This document shows, one piece after another, positions 10,965 through 22,460 of a DNA stretch of 64,000 nt (positions are counted from its first letter, which is position 1; every line of letters starts with the position of its first letter). Made by a program: the position numbers and the translations under genes. The stretch is from Larix kaempferi (taxonomy: Eukaryota > Streptophyta > Pinopsida > Pinales > Pinaceae), in assembly GCA_027924585.1 (NCBI GenBank), contig BSBM01000007.1:6030001-6094000 (forward strand). Reading direction: 5' to 3'. Below the pieces are notes generated by a model. It made no database searches and was not told the DNA's origin. It was given only the letters and a program-made list of their open reading frames with translations.

Positions 10965-11716
10965 AGAAAGGTGTTCTTCACCACTCCCAACTTGTCTTTG
11001 AAATAGACATGCTTCCCTCTACCCAAAGACTTTGTGAGAATGTCTGCTACCTGCTCATCAGTAGAAATATATTGCAACTATACAACTCCTCTCTGAATAT
11101 AATCCCTGATGAAGTGATACCTGATCTCAATGTGCTTTGACCTGTCGTGAAATACTGGATTCTCAGAGAGCCTGATGCAACTCTGATTCTCATAATGTAT
11201 CACTGTAGGACTCAACTCCTGACCAAATAAATCAACCATCAACTTGCGAAGCCACAAGGCTTCACAACTAGCTCGACTGGCTGCCATGTACTCAGCCTCT
11301 GCAGAACTCAATGCAACAGACTTTTGCTTCCGATTGAACCATGACACAACTGCTGAGCCCAAACTGAAGCGACAACCGGAAGTGCTCTTCCTGTCCGAAA
11401 CACTACCTGTCCAATCTGAATCCGTGAAACCAACCAAACCCACTCCATCAGATCTTCTGTAGTCCAAACCAAAATCTACTGTGCCTGCAAGATATCTCAA
11501 TATGTGTTTTGCGGTCCAATGCACTCTCTTGGGCTCCACCATAAATTGATTGAGAGTGTTAACCGCAAAACTCAAATCTGGTTTGGTGTTGACTAGATAC
11601 ATCAATGAACCAATCAACTGACGATACAAAGCAGGATCCACCAACTCTCCCTCAGAAGCATGAAGCTTTGTCCAGTTGGTGGTCATGGGTGTGGACATGG
11701 GTCTGCACTCCTCCAT
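10965..11716 (-). pseudogene. Copia C RNase H domain
   Basis: C-terminal part of the Copia polyprotein. It opens with the connection region (CRPMSTPM, then YRQLIGSLMYL and KPDLSFAVN). The RNase H core follows: TDSDWTGSVSDRKSTSG carries the first catalytic Asp, SSAEAEYMAA the catalytic Glu, and HYENQSCIRLSENPVFH the block where Asp is usual (D in C-D-N; here E-N). KHIEIRYHFIRDY and ILTKSL follow. A single TAG near 11076 interrupts the last 40 codons; after it the frame continues as LQYISTDEQVADILTK. RNase H removes RNA from the hybrid during reverse transcription. A frame break separates it from the reverse transcriptase at 11717-11727. Confidence 0.9.
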
Positions 11717-11727
11717 TTGAAATCTCT

Positions 11728-12600
11728 TCAGAAATCTGCAACATATTTTCCTTGCCCCAGGAAAACATGTTCATCCGCCTGCCAAATCTCCATCCCCAAA
11801 TAGTAATGCATCAGTCCAAGGTCAGTCATCTCAAACTCTGAAGCAAGATCTTTCTTACATGCTTCAATCAGGTGCTTTCTTCCTGTAATGAACAAGTCAT
11901 CAACATATAGCAGAAGAATGAGTGGAACATCTCCAACCACAATGTAGTACAGGTTGGGATCCGCCTCACTCTTCTGAAACCCAATCGACAACAAATAAGT
12001 ATCAATCCTGGAATACCAAGCCCGAGGGGCTTGCTTCAGACCATACAAGGCCTTTTTCAGCCTGCAAACATGTGAATCTCTCCCATGAATCTCAAAGCCC
12101 TGAGGCTGCTCTAGATATACCTCCTCCTTTAGAAAACCGTTCAAAAAAGCAATTTTCACATCCATCTGATGAATCCTCCAACCCATCTCTGCCACAATGG
12201 AGATCACTGCTTTGATCGAAGAAAATCTAGCAACCGATGCAAAAGTCTCATAGTAGTCAACTCCCTCTACCTGTGAGAACCCTCGTGCCACAAACCGAGC
12301 TTTGTACTTCTCGATGCTGCCATCTACAACATACTTGATTTTATAGAGCCGCTTGGAAGTCACCACTGACTTCCCCTCCGGTCTCGGAACAATCTCCCAC
12401 ACCCCATTCTTCATGATGGAATTGTACTCTTTCATCATGGCATCTCTCCAAACCTGGTGTGGGGTAGCCTCCTCAAAAGTAGTAGGCTCAGACTCACTCA
12501 AGTTGGTCACCATCGCCATATAACTGGAAAATCTCTCTGGTGCTCTGCTCTCTCTGACCTCCCTCTTGGGTGGCCCCACAGACTCCTCAACTTCCTTCAT
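11728..12600 (-). pseudogene. Copia C reverse transcriptase domain
   Basis: An open stretch of 290 codons with the complete RVT_2 core. WRDAMMKEYNSIMKNGVW comes near residue 50, then KARFVARGFSQVEGVDY and HQMDVKIAFLNG with the first catalytic Asp. KALYGLKQAPRAWY follows, and LLLYVDDLFITG carries the catalytic Asp pair. DLGLMHYYLG comes near the end. All catalytic residues are present. Upstream it is separated from the linker by a stop near 12661, and downstream from RNase H by a frame break, so the polyprotein is interrupted although this domain is intact. Confidence 0.92.
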
Positions 12601-12663
12601 AAGATCCTTAAGCCAACTTGGCTTACGTTTCCTGGAAGTAGCTTCCTGTGGTAGGCCCTACTC

Positions 12664-13011
12664 CTAAACCTCCTCATTTGACAACTGTCTCCCTGAAGAA
12701 GTACCTGTGGCCTGAGATCCTGTACCTGGTGATCCTGAACCTGTATTCGAATCGCATGAAGGTGAAACCTGTGAACTTGTGACTCGTGAACCTGTCCCTG
12801 TACCAGAAGTCCCTATAGACTGAGTACCTGAACCTGATGTACCTGTAACTTGTGACCCAGTCACTCTAGAAACCTGTGACCCTGTACTCTGACTCGCTGA
12901 ACTCTGTGAAGGTGTCACCTGTGGAGTATCAACTTGCTGCTCCACCACCTCTGAATCATAAGACTTCGTGAAGGCTTTCTCCTCCTCAAATCTCACCTTC
13001 CTCCTCACCAC
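12664..13011 (-). pseudogene. Copia C low-complexity linker between integrase and reverse transcriptase
   Basis: 115 codons rich in Ser, Thr, Gly and Gln, with repeated SQV, TGSQ and GTGS words and a basic-acidic start (RRKVRFEEEKAF). Family knowledge: Copia integrases are followed by a poorly conserved, often low-complexity linker before RVT_2. The DNA shows the matching short repeat (cctgtgac/cctgtac words). It is in the same element frame set as its neighbours but bounded by stops. Confidence 0.75.
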
Positions 13012-13033
13012 AACTTTCCTCTGTGTAGGCTCA

Positions 13034-13711
13034 TCATAACCAACAAAAATGCCTCTCTGTCGTGGGCTCTAACTTTGTCCTCTTCTCAGAAGGGACATGA
13101 GAGTATGTAAGGCATCCAAATATGCGGAAGTGACCTATCTCAGGTCTCTTCCCGGTGAACATCTCCTCAGTATTTTTACACCCCAATGCACGGTGTGGAC
13201 TCCTGTTCTGAACATAAACAACAGTACTACAGGCCTCTGCCCATAGAAAGAAAGGAAGACTCTGATCATGCAGCATGGCTCTAGCTCCTCCCACTATCGC
13301 TCTGTTCTTCCTTTCAGCAATTCCATTCTGCCGTGGAGTATATGGAACTGTCAACTGCCTCCTGATGCCTTCCTGTCTGCAAAACTCATCAAACTCCTTG
13401 GAGGTATACTCACCCCCATTTTCTGACCTGAGTACCCGGATGTTCCTCCTCGTTTGGTTCTCCACAAGAGCTTTGAACTCTTGGAACCTCTGCAAGACTT
13501 CCTTAGATTTTTTACTTCTCAGAAAGTAGATCCAGGTCTTCCTGGAGTGGTCATCAATGAAACTGATATAGTACTCAAATCCTGTCAACGATGCAGAAGA
13601 CATAGGTCCACATAAGTCTGAATGAATCAAGTCTAGTATGCCGCCTGATCTCGTGTCACTGCTCGGAAAAGCAGTCTTGGTGTACTTTCCCAAAGCACAC
13701 CCTCTGCACAC
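13034..13711 (-). pseudogene. Copia C integrase domain
   Basis: 225 codons covering the end of the zinc-binding part (C-R-G-C, then ALGKYTK) and the catalytic core. HSDLCGPM carries the first Asp. DDHSRKTWIYFL and SENGGEYTSKEF follow. NGIAERKNRAIV carries the catalytic Glu, and MLHDQSLPFFLWAEA and YVQNRSPHRAL follow. In the second catalytic block the usual S/T-D-N-G-G-E reads S-E-N-G-G-E, a conservative change of a catalytic Asp to Glu that would be expected to harm strand transfer. Integrase joins element DNA to the chromosome. The GAG pre-integrase part lies upstream in 13712-14048 with frame breaks. Confidence 0.9.
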
Positions 13712-14276
13712 ACCACTCTACTTTGTGCTGAACTGAGGCAAACCTGTAGACATCTCCCTCAGCAATCTCAAAGCGGAATGATGAAGGTGGCCCACACATC
13801 TCAGTGCTACTGCTCGTATGGGCTAATGCATGATGAGGTTGGAAGAGAAGCTTGTACAGTTTCCCACACCTAACTCCAATGGCACATGAAGTAGATGGTC
13901 CTGCTGCTCTGGGAAATACATAAACTTTCCCACCTAGGACATATACTCCAAAGCCCCTGTCCTCAATAGTGGAAACTTAAACAAGGTTCTTCTTCAGCGC
14001 AGGGACATACAAGACATCCCTCAACGCCATAGGTTACATGGACTTCCTCTAAAACATGACAGTCCCACTCCCAACTGCTCTCACAACAGTATCATCACCC
14101 AATACTACCTCGAGACTCGAGCCAGTCTCAGTCATCTCGGAAAACATATCATGAGGACTTGTCATATGGCTCGAAGCCCCACTATCAATATACCATGTAG
14201 AAGTAGTGGCAGAAGAACTCAAAGAGTGGCCAACCAATAAGGAACACTGATCCTGATCATCCATGTCACCCTCCAT
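13712..14276 (-). pseudogene. Copia C protease and pre-integrase region
   Basis: The protease is clear at 14049-14276: STWYIDSGASSHMTS holds the catalytic D-S-G, followed by LEVVLGDDTVVRAVGSGTV. After a frame break, 13860-14040 reads ALRDVLYVPALKKNL and VYVLGGKVYVFP, the usual protease-to-pre-integrase link. The pre-integrase His/Cys region to 13712 is scrambled by frame changes. The protease would cut the gag-pol polyprotein as a dimer. Confidence 0.82.
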
Positions 14277-14381
14277 ATCACTGCTGGTGAAAGATATCCA
14301 CTCTGTACATCCAGCATAGAGAGAAAACTCTCCCTCAAAACGAGAAGCAAAGTCATCAACATCTGTTGCTGTTGCTGTCTG

Positions 14382-15180
14382 CTATCCTTTCTTCTTGTTG
14401 TTTAGGCACTGTCCAGCATAGTGTCCAAACTTTTGACATGCGAAACACTTGATTTTACTCAAGTCGTTCTTCTGTTCACCTGTATGCTGCTTGGCCCCAC
14501 CCTTGGGACCCTTCTTAAACTTCTTCTTCTTACCTTTCGCTTCCAATGCTACATCCTCTTCATAATTTTTGTGATGTGATGAACTGCCCTGTAGGTAACC
14601 TCTACATGTCTCCTCCTGTATGAAATCATCCCAAAGACGATCCCATGAAGGCATGTTCTCACGAGCAACTACTGTCTGCACAAACACACTCCATGGTGGA
14701 GTCACGCCATTTAAGGCTGTGCGTACCAACTCACTGCCCGATATGATCTCTCCAACAACTACAAGCTCATCTCTAACTTGTGTAATCCTAGTAAGATAGG
14801 AAGCCATGCCCTCACTCTTCCCCATGTGCACATCTTTCAACTTCTCACGCAACACCATCTTCCTGTTCTCATTGGAGCTTTGGTGTAAGCTAGTCAAAGC
14901 TGCCCACATTTGGAAGGCATGGGCCTTCGCTGAAATATGTGGGATCACATGATCCTTCACGGCATCAAGTATGATCCTTCTTGCCTTCAATCCCTTTTCA
15001 TTAAAGGTTCCTTATCAGTAGCATCGGTAGGAACAATCACAAGATTTGCTGTTGTACTATTAAGTTATTAACTATATCCCATAGCTCATTCTCCTCAAGT
15101 ATCGACATGATTCTAGTCTTCCATGGGATGAAATTTGCAGCTCCATCTAACCTGTCCTCCACCCTGAGTCCAGACACCAT
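14382..15180 (-). pseudogene. Copia C gag
   Basis: Gag starts at the ATG at 15180-15178 (MVSGLRVEDRLDGAANF, IPWKTRIMSILEENELW). It meets a TGA near 15040, changes frame, and continues from about 14990 as LKARRIILDAVKDHVIPHI. The UBN2 domain runs on to the zinc knuckle CFACQKFGHYAGQC near 14440-14400 and a basic tail. It is nearly complete in content, with at least one frameshift and one stop in the first third. Confidence 0.88.
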
Positions 15181-15297
15181 TACTGCAACTTGTACCTGTT
15201 CTTCTCAAAGAATCTGTTCTAGACCTGTTTTTCACAAACCCACTTCTTTTCCCAAATTTGAAATTTTTTTGAGTGTCTAAGTTTTTGGTTTTTAACT

Positions 15298-15311
15298 CCG
15301 CTCTGATACCA
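15298..15311 (-). promoter_or_regulatory. Primer-binding site of Copia C
   Basis: The minus strand reads TGGTATCAGAGCGG directly after the LTR end (…CTTTCA). The first 12 bases are an exact match to the usual initiator-Met tRNA complement. Confidence 0.9.
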
Positions 15312-16493
15312 TGAAAGTTTTCAAACCCCAACCCGGTTTCAAGCTTGATAGCTTCTCTACATATGGTTTAATGCTCAAACCCCAGTATGCACATTTTTAA
15401 CATAAAAATGACTAAACTGAAACACATGAGATTCTTTTTCCAACATAAACAACTTAGAAATTTTTAACTTTCAGCCAATAAACTCATTTTCTGAAATTTA
15501 AATCAGCCAACACATAAAAATTAGACACTGATATTTTGACCAAATAGGTCCAGGATAAACTCAGAAGGGAAAACCTCACTGAGAGAGAGAGATTTTTATT
15601 TCTTAAACAAATTACAGAAACATAACATCAGTACTTATCTCAGCTTTTCATCTCGAAAAGCGTGCCCAAGACACAACTGCAAATCTGAACCCTTTCTGAT
15701 AGCAGTACGACTCACACGTGTGAGTAATTAATGTTGCTGTATGCCTCGAAATTCATGCCCATAATTCTTCCTCGATTTCTGTGTTGTACGGTCAGTAATT
15801 AATGTTGTACGAACGCCTTGGAAAACATGCCAAATTTGTCAGAAATCTTCCTCGATTTTTGTGCTGTACAGACAATAATAAATGCTGTACGACTGTCTTG
15901 AAAACTGTGCCCAGATTTTGCTGTACGGATTCTCTATACCTTCCTCGAAAATTGTGCCCAATTTTATGCTGTACGGCTTTCTAGAAATTTGTGCCCATTG
16001 TCTTGGAAATTGTGCCCAACATCTCCTCCTCGATTTCTATGCTAGGGTTTTATCTCCTCTCTAATTCAACTTCCTTTCTCTTCTTCCTCTCCTCTCCAAA
16101 AATCTCTCTTGAAAAGTGAATAATCGAATTAGGTTACCTTGCCCAAGTCTTTTTTGTTCATGGCAACTTCCCCTTTCTCAATGTAATGGTCCAGATTAGA
16201 TTAGATGAGGGGTTTTAATTAAATGCTCAATAAATAAATAATAAATGACATTTAGTGCTCTTCATGTCATTTAATAAAATGAACACCCCTTTTAGTTAAT
16301 CACTCACTTGACTTTTCATTAAATGTGAACTTAGGATAAACCATGACTTTACCTTTTAATAAAGTGACTTTATAAATATAAAGTACTTACTCACTTTATT
16401 AATTAATGACTAGGGGAGTTACCTTTTTAAAGTGTCCTTGCCCACCCCAAGGTAACACAAGGTGAACAACACTTCCCAGGTAACTTTTCAACA
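15312..16493 (-). repeat. 5-prime LTR of Copia C
   Basis: Partner of 9765-10951, with the same ends and the same internal GTAC-rich block (about 15690-15990). Small length and base differences only. The block falls downstream of the AT-rich part of the LTR in the sense of transcription, so probably in R-U5. Confidence 0.93.
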
Positions 16494-17218
16494 ATGCAGA
16501 CTGTAGAGGATGAAACCTAATCACTTTTCCTGCTATGACGTGATTAAATATAAAATTCTTTTGGTCATAGCAACTACAGTTTGCTCGTCTTCACTTTCTC
16601 ATTCTCAATGAAAATCATGTGTAGATTCTTTTGCTTTACTTTCTAACCATTATATTTTCCTACTTGGAATTCCGCAAGTCCTTACTGAAAAGTGGTAGGA
16701 CATGGAAGGGCAATCAACCAAAGAAGATATTCCCAGTGAAGTTAGTTGTGGTCAGTTTGGAAGGGAGAGAAAGAGCATCTATGAAAATATTAGGCTATAA
16801 ATTAATGCCAAACAATAGGTATATTTGGTACATGATACAACAAATTCTTAAGTGGCTGGTGAAGAGCTCCCAAGGTGAGATTCAAGAACATGGTTGCCTA
16901 ATAAGAATGGAGTAATGTTTGAGCTGAATGTTGTTAGGTCAAAACCATAATCAAAATCTTCATTCAGAAAATGTTAAAACCCTCCAAAGAATCTAAGACA
17001 TTAAGTTGACTCTTTCAAAATGTGTTTGGATGAAAGTACATGAGGGTCATGTAGTGGAGATGATGAACTATATAAGGTTAGGAGTCTGACCTCAACGAGA
17101 TAGATGGTATGTTGCAGTGAAACAATCACTTCGGCAAGAAATACGTGTCGTATAGGAGAGAGGTGGCATGGGGAGTTTATGCATATACCATAGTCTATAG
17201 ATTGTGAAGTTACCCAAA
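16494..17218. other. Unassigned sequence right of Copia C
   Basis: No gene recognised. It is the continuation of the sequence into which Copia C inserted, so probably older LINE-derived DNA. A 94-codon open frame (16631-16915) has no recognisable motif and is probably chance. Confidence 0.4.
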
Positions 17219-17335
17219 TGAGATAAGATATGATAAGATAAGTTTATTAATGTCCAACAGATGAACAAAAATAGGTTAGTGGGACTAGTCGGTACAAAAG
17301 TGTGGATACAAAGTGGGAGTGCTAAGGTTAATATG
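17219..17335 (-). repeat. LINE/SINE-type 3-prime tail, copy 1
   Basis: On the minus strand it reads, near its 3-prime end, TTGGACATTAATAAAC followed by TTATCTTATCATATC. Upstream of this the body matches three other copies (25317, 43882 and 45585 areas) in the block aggttagtgggact / ggtacaaa / tacaaa-tgggag. The tail of TTATC repeats instead of poly(A) suggests a non-LTR retrotransposon 3-prime end. Confidence 0.65.
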
Positions 17336-17916
17336 CTTGAGGTTCAACAAGCACAAATGTTAATATGCTTAGTGATTGGAGTGAAGAAAACATAGTTTTC
17401 TTTTTGTTACCGCTCAAACTAGCAGCCATAAATAAGCAACACGATGTAGACTAAATGCTAGTGATTGGTAAGCATGTGGAAGAGGTCTAGGCCCAAATGT
17501 CACCACAACCCAGCCTCTTAGCTTCTTTGGGTAACTCCTAAACCCAGGGGAGAGCCCTAAATGATACCTGCAAACATCACACATGCAAATACCTTTCCAC
17601 GACCTTGTAACTAGATCAGTGCCTTGTATGGAGTCAAACAAATATAAAGAAGACAACTTGACCCAATTAAGGAGTTAGTTCAATAGCTAATCATGTATAT
17701 CATCAATCACCTTTCCAATTTCACAGATTCCAATGTAACTCACATATACCAATGCAACTCCACGTATCCCAAGGCAACCCTCAAAAAGGTGCGCTCTGAG
17801 GAAAAGAGGAAGGAGGAGCCTAGGGTGAAGCCCTAGGTGAAGTCAAAACCCTAATGTGGCCCAAGGTAAGTGAGATATAGGGTTTTCATCTTTCCCAAGA
17901 CAGGTGTCCAGATTGT

Positions 17917-18226
17917 GACACCCTTCAAGATCCGTGGATAAATCCACTAGGGCGAAATTGATAGGTGGACCAAAATTTCCAAATTGCAAATATTTTTAGG
18001 TTTTTGAAATTATGTAAAATTTTAGGGCTTTTTTGACAATATATGATTTTTAGGGTTTTTTATACATAAAATGAGGACACCCTTTAGGATCTGTGGATAG
18101 ATCCACTTGGGCTAATTTGTAGGGAGAAGCAAAATTACAAACTCACGACTATTTTTGGAGTTATGAATTTTCTAATTTTTAGGGTTTTTCTAGGGTATTC
18201 TGATTTTTAGGGTTTTTTTGGATAAA
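17917..18226 (+). repeat. Tandem duplication of about 155 bp
   Basis: Two diverged copies. Each opens with gacacccttt/c, agatc-gtggata-atccact, and ends with several ttttagggtttttt runs. Copy 1 starts near 17917 and copy 2 near 18072. No coding content. The source element is not recognised. Confidence 0.7.
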
Positions 18227-18394
18227 AATGCAACTAAGTAACATGAAAATGCAGCCTATCTATAATACATTAAATGCTGAAATTTTGAGTAAAAAAATTG
18301 ACAAGAGAAGGGAATTATGATGTCAACTCAGTCCCTAGGGCTTTGAGAGATCATGGCTAGTGTCCCTCTCTTAGAATGTCCCTCTAGTATTTGC

Positions 18395-19200
18395 CAATGT
18401 TTTTAAAACCAACCAAACCGGAATCGGAACCGACCGGTTTGACCGACCAATTGCTGTGGATGTTCAAACCAGTAGACAACCCGAACCGGGGTTCGGTTTG
18501 GTAACGAACCAGTGGACCCAATGACTGAACTGGTCGGTTCGTTACCGAACCAGACCAAATTGGCCGAGTCTGTGAAAAATCGACCGACCAGCTCGTCAAT
18601 CAAATCCGCGGGCCCTGGACAGGAAAATAATGAATTTAAATTGTTTTTTTTTAAAATCACAAAACCTAACCCTAGTGCAGCCTGTGGTTCTACTAGTGCT
18701 ACTGCTAGTGCTAGGGTTTTAGATGTCCCTGAGGAGTCCGACTTTGAGGAGTCTGAGCCAGATGTTGATGTTGAGCATTCCATTTCTAGTAGTGGCGCTG
18801 AGTTTGATGATTGATTAGTTATGAGTCATGACTAATTATTGATCATGTTTTTGGACCGTAGAAGATATAGAGCCTCATTGATATTGTATTTTGTTTTAGA
18901 TTCTGAGTTATATGCTATGAGACTTTACTATGTAGTGCACTTGGTGCCATTTTGTGACCCATACATGGTTTATGGTATATATATATATATATATGAGTAG
19001 ACTTGCATATTATGTGTCTAATGGTTTGAAATCATAGCTTGGAATGTTAAATATAATTTTTATGATTAAAATTGTAATTTTTTTTGTATTTTTTAATATA
19101 GTCCGGTTCATTGAAATCAAACCGCTCCGGTTCATTACCGGTTCCGGTCCGAGTTGACCCTTGACCTGTTCGATTCCCGGTTCCGGTTTTTAAAACATTG
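18395..19200 (+). mobile_element. Non-autonomous hAT element 1 (CCGGTT-rich termini)
   Basis: An 806-bp element with perfect 8-bp target duplication gtatttgc at 18387-18394 and 19201-19208. Terminal inverted repeats read caatgtttttaaaacc / ggtttttaaaacattg. The outer 150 bp on both sides are dense in CCGGTT and GACC words, giving subterminal repeats. Interior 18720-18814 keeps a reading ending DVEHSISSSGAEFDD-stop, resembling a transposase acidic tail. The 3-prime half matches elements at 46922-48483 and 50826-51357. The 8-bp duplication is diagnostic of the hAT superfamily. No transposase domain remains, so mobility would need an outside enzyme. Confidence 0.88.
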
Positions 19201-20160
19201 GTATTTGCAAGTTAGGGCATCATCTATCAACCACCACCATTCAATCCACATAGAACTCAGAAGCATTGACTTACCAATATTCACCAAGACATGAGCAAAG
19301 AAAGAGCTTTAGGTCATTCTTGAGCATGTGTTTTAGCAAACAATTTTAGCACTAACCATAGCATGTGCAAAAAGAAGCCTTCGATTCATCCACCATTCAC
19401 CATTCAAGCAAGAGAAGACATCCAAGAGAAGTGCACATCACCAAGAGAGCTCATAAAGTAAGAGAAAAAGAAGAATAATCATTCGATCCCAAGTCTTGTG
19501 CTTTACAAATGAGAAATGAATGGATATTTATATCCATTTTAGCACAAGGTTTTAAATTTTTATCAAACCTACATGTCAATTTGAAATTAAAACAACATAA
19601 TATTAAAATATTCCAACATAAGACAAAATTAGGGCATGTCACCCACACGTTGGGGACTAAGCCGTAAAACAAACATAAAATAATAAAAAATACTAAAATA
19701 TGCAAGCCAAGGCCTCACTGTGACTGCGGGAGTGAGCCTAAGGAGGACGTTATGCCCCTACTAACCCCATAATGATGAATAAAGTCCCTCAACATCCCCC
19801 TTGCCTTAGCTTGAGGTTTGATCAACCATGATGACGTCATAGGGTCGATTTTGTCAGAGAGGGTCAAATCAGCTGTAATAGAAGGTCCAAGTGGGGTGTG
19901 AGAGAGGTGGTGAACTTAGGGATGACCTCCCTAGATGAAGCATAGTCCTCCCCCCAAGGCATAAAAGACATGGTGGTCATGTTATCCAATGGCCCACACC
20001 TAGAAGCCCTAGACACCAACCCCAAGGCTAAAAACCCCATAAAGGGCAGTCAGCAATGCCATTAAGCCATAGTACTTCCAAGAGTAGGACCAAGGAGCCT
20101 GGTCATGGCCAACCATACATGGACAACACCACACTTAGCCTTTTGAAAATTTTTAACCCT
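19201..20160. other. Unassigned intergenic or intronic sequence
   Basis: Continuation of the sequence flanking hAT element 1. No gene, domain or LTR recognised. The composition and short repeats suggest old retroelement DNA, but no motif supports a class. Confidence 0.4.
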
Positions 20161-20164
20161 CTTC

Positions 20165-20275
20165 TACCAACAACCTACTGGAACATTGAAAATTGCAGAA
20201 GCGTAAGTTCGTAACACTTTCGATAAGGTCTTTGCAATTTTCAGGTATCTACCATTAGTGGAGTAGTAGGTTACT
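20165..20275. repeat. Imperfect inverted repeat
   Basis: The left arm contains aacctactgg…tgaaaattgcagaa. The right arm, reversed, contains aacctacta…ctgaaaattgcaaaga. The two arms pair over two blocks of 8 and about 13 bp with bulges, around a loop of roughly 30 bp. It could be a small foldback element or chance; no target duplication seen. Confidence 0.45.
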
Positions 20276-20279
20276 AGGT

Positions 20280-22190
20280 TACCTATCCATCTCTGTTATG
20301 CCTAGAGTGCTCAAGATGTTTATCTCATGTTTGAAACCTTTGTTGCCAATTTTGTACACTAAAGGTATGTGACGCAGAGGGTGCTCAATTAAGGTATGTG
20401 ATGCTATTTATGTGGTACACCAAGATATTATTTACGAACTAGTAAGGCCGAAGCAAAATGCGAAAATGAATGGGAATTTCATGGCATGGTATGGCTAGTT
20501 TGGACAAATGAATTACTGATAAGTTGGGCAATGCCAGAATAACTGGGAGTGGCAACTAAATTTTTTAAAAGAATTAATCATTTCAATGGGGGAGTTGGAG
20601 ACCTGTGTGGAGTTTTTCTTCTCGACGCATTTCGGACTCTAGAGTTGAGTCCATCATCAAGATAAAGTGTATCTCGAATGAACTCCACGGATCTGCACTT
20701 TATATATAATGTTTGTTTGTTTTATTTATTGTTTTTTGAGAGCCGACTTATTAATAATTTTTTTTTTGTTTATTTAATTATTATATATATATATTACTTT
20801 CTTTATTTATATATTTCTATTTAAGTTTATTATTTTAATAAGTGTTTTATTATATATATTTTTCTATTTATGTTTATTATTGTAATATATGTTTTATCTT
20901 TTCATTTAAATTAATACTTATATGTAGTATTTTATGTATCTTGTAATTAGTTTATAATTTCAAATATTTTAATTAAAACTTTTTTTTTTTGTAATGTTTT
21001 ATTTTGGTTATTTTTAATTTAATTTTATTATAATTTCAATATATTTAATTTTGCATTTGCTCCTATTTTTTTAAAATTCTATAGTATTTAGATTATTTCT
21101 AATTTTTAAATTTAAATTTTTAATCATTGCAAGCAATTTCACTCTCTGTTGAGTTCAGAGTTATACTAGGGAAGGGATATTGATAAACTGATGAGCATGT
21201 TTAATATCCAGAAATAAGTTGGAATTATTAAAAGGGTTAATTGTTGAAAATATGGTATATAGATTCAGGCAATCAGCCATTATTGTGATTTCCAGGAGAA
21301 GCAGTCTATTTCTATCCTGCTGATAGGACAGGCGTCAAATCCTCCAGGATAACCATGTGTTTCTGAAATGGTTGCAGTCCAATCTAGGTTGAAACACTCA
21401 CAAAACTTATATCTCAACACTCAATGATGAAAGATTGAATCGACTAACTGTAAGTGATCCGTGTTTAAACAATGTTCCAATGCTCTGCCCTGGGAAACTT
21501 CATAATCACATGCATAATAGCTGGATTTAGTTAGTTAGCTTAGGTTGTAGTTTACTGAACGAGTCAGCCTTTAAACCCCATCTTATTGTAAGAGCACGCA
21601 CAGAACTTTTAGTTCAACCATTCATAGAGGATTAAATCAGCTATAGGTACCAGATGTTCACATGCACATGCCTAACATTCATGTGGTTCCCATTGGTAAT
21701 ATAGTCAACAAATTTTTGTTAAATCATATCTGTATCATCATCTGCAGGGCCTTACATTGACTAGTTAGGGAGAAGACTCATGTGACCAGCATGATTCATT
21801 TACTCACCATGACACGTACTCACCTAATTCGCCAAGTTCCCATTTCTTAATACATCACGTGATTACCACCATATGATGGGCCATTTAGGGTTCATGAAAT
21901 GCAGGTATCTTTATGAAAAAAAACAGGTTTTATTTTCATCTGAAATTAAATCATAAACTGGCCAAAACATGATTTATAGGAATACCAATTCATCCGATGC
22001 ATGTGCCAATTTCAGTGCATTATTTTTTTGAAATGGTGGAGAAGTTAATGAATTTTCTATCTTTTTTGCTGGCAGTTGACAGTAAATTATAATGGCAGCA
22101 AATTGTAGGTCTGTTTTTGGACACACCACCAACCAATATGGTAGAAAAATTAGTAAATTAGTAATCCTCTCTGCAGCAAGCGAAAATTTA
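20280..22190. other. AT-rich sequence without recognised gene
   Basis: 20700-21130 is extremely AT-rich (runs of tttatta/tatata). The rest has only short chance frames. The missing first exon and promoter of the downstream polymerase gene might lie here or farther left, but no start codon plus splice donor can be singled out. Confidence 0.4.
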
Positions 22191-22194
22191 TAAT

Positions 22195-22460
22195 AGCAGC
22201 ACCCAATGGACATGAATTGCTGGATAAACAAAGTCTGTCACAGTAGTTGTACAAAATCCACTTCCACTATTGTTATAGTCTGCTTCTATGTGCAACAACC
22301 TCTGTCCTATAGTATTCATCCCATCTTAGCAGTACCCAACGGACATGAATTGCTGGATAAACAAAGCCTGTCACAGTAGTTGTACAAAAATCTGCTTCCA
22401 ATATTGTTATAGTCTGATTCTATGTGCAACAACCACTGTCCTGCAGTATTTATCCCACCT
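22195..22460 (+). repeat. Tandem duplication of 133 bp
   Basis: Two copies (22195-22327 and 22328-22460) share agcag-acccaa-ggacatg, gctggataaacaaag-ctgtc, ttgtacaaaa, and end catccca/tatccca-ctt. They differ by scattered substitutions. Located about 540 bp upstream of the first visible polymerase exon. No coding content. Confidence 0.85.

Larger units (their letters stand above)
9765..16493 (-). mobile_element. Copia C, structurally complete LTR retrotransposon
   Basis: A 6.7-kb minus-strand Copia element with LTRs 9765-10951 and 15312-16493, tRNA-iMet primer site, gag, protease, integrase, reverse transcriptase, RNase H and polypurine tract in standard order. Perfect 5-bp target duplication atgca at 9760-9764 and 16494-16498. 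The LTRs match closely with scattered differences, indicating a fairly recent insertion compared with A and B. Coding frames carry several stops and frame changes, so the copy is probably not autonomous. It inserted into older LINE sequence. Confidence 0.95.

Noticed and set aside
18512-18814. 100-codon open frame as a host gene
   Set aside because: It lies entirely inside hAT element 1 between the 8-bp duplications; only its acidic end has a likely origin, as a transposase tail.
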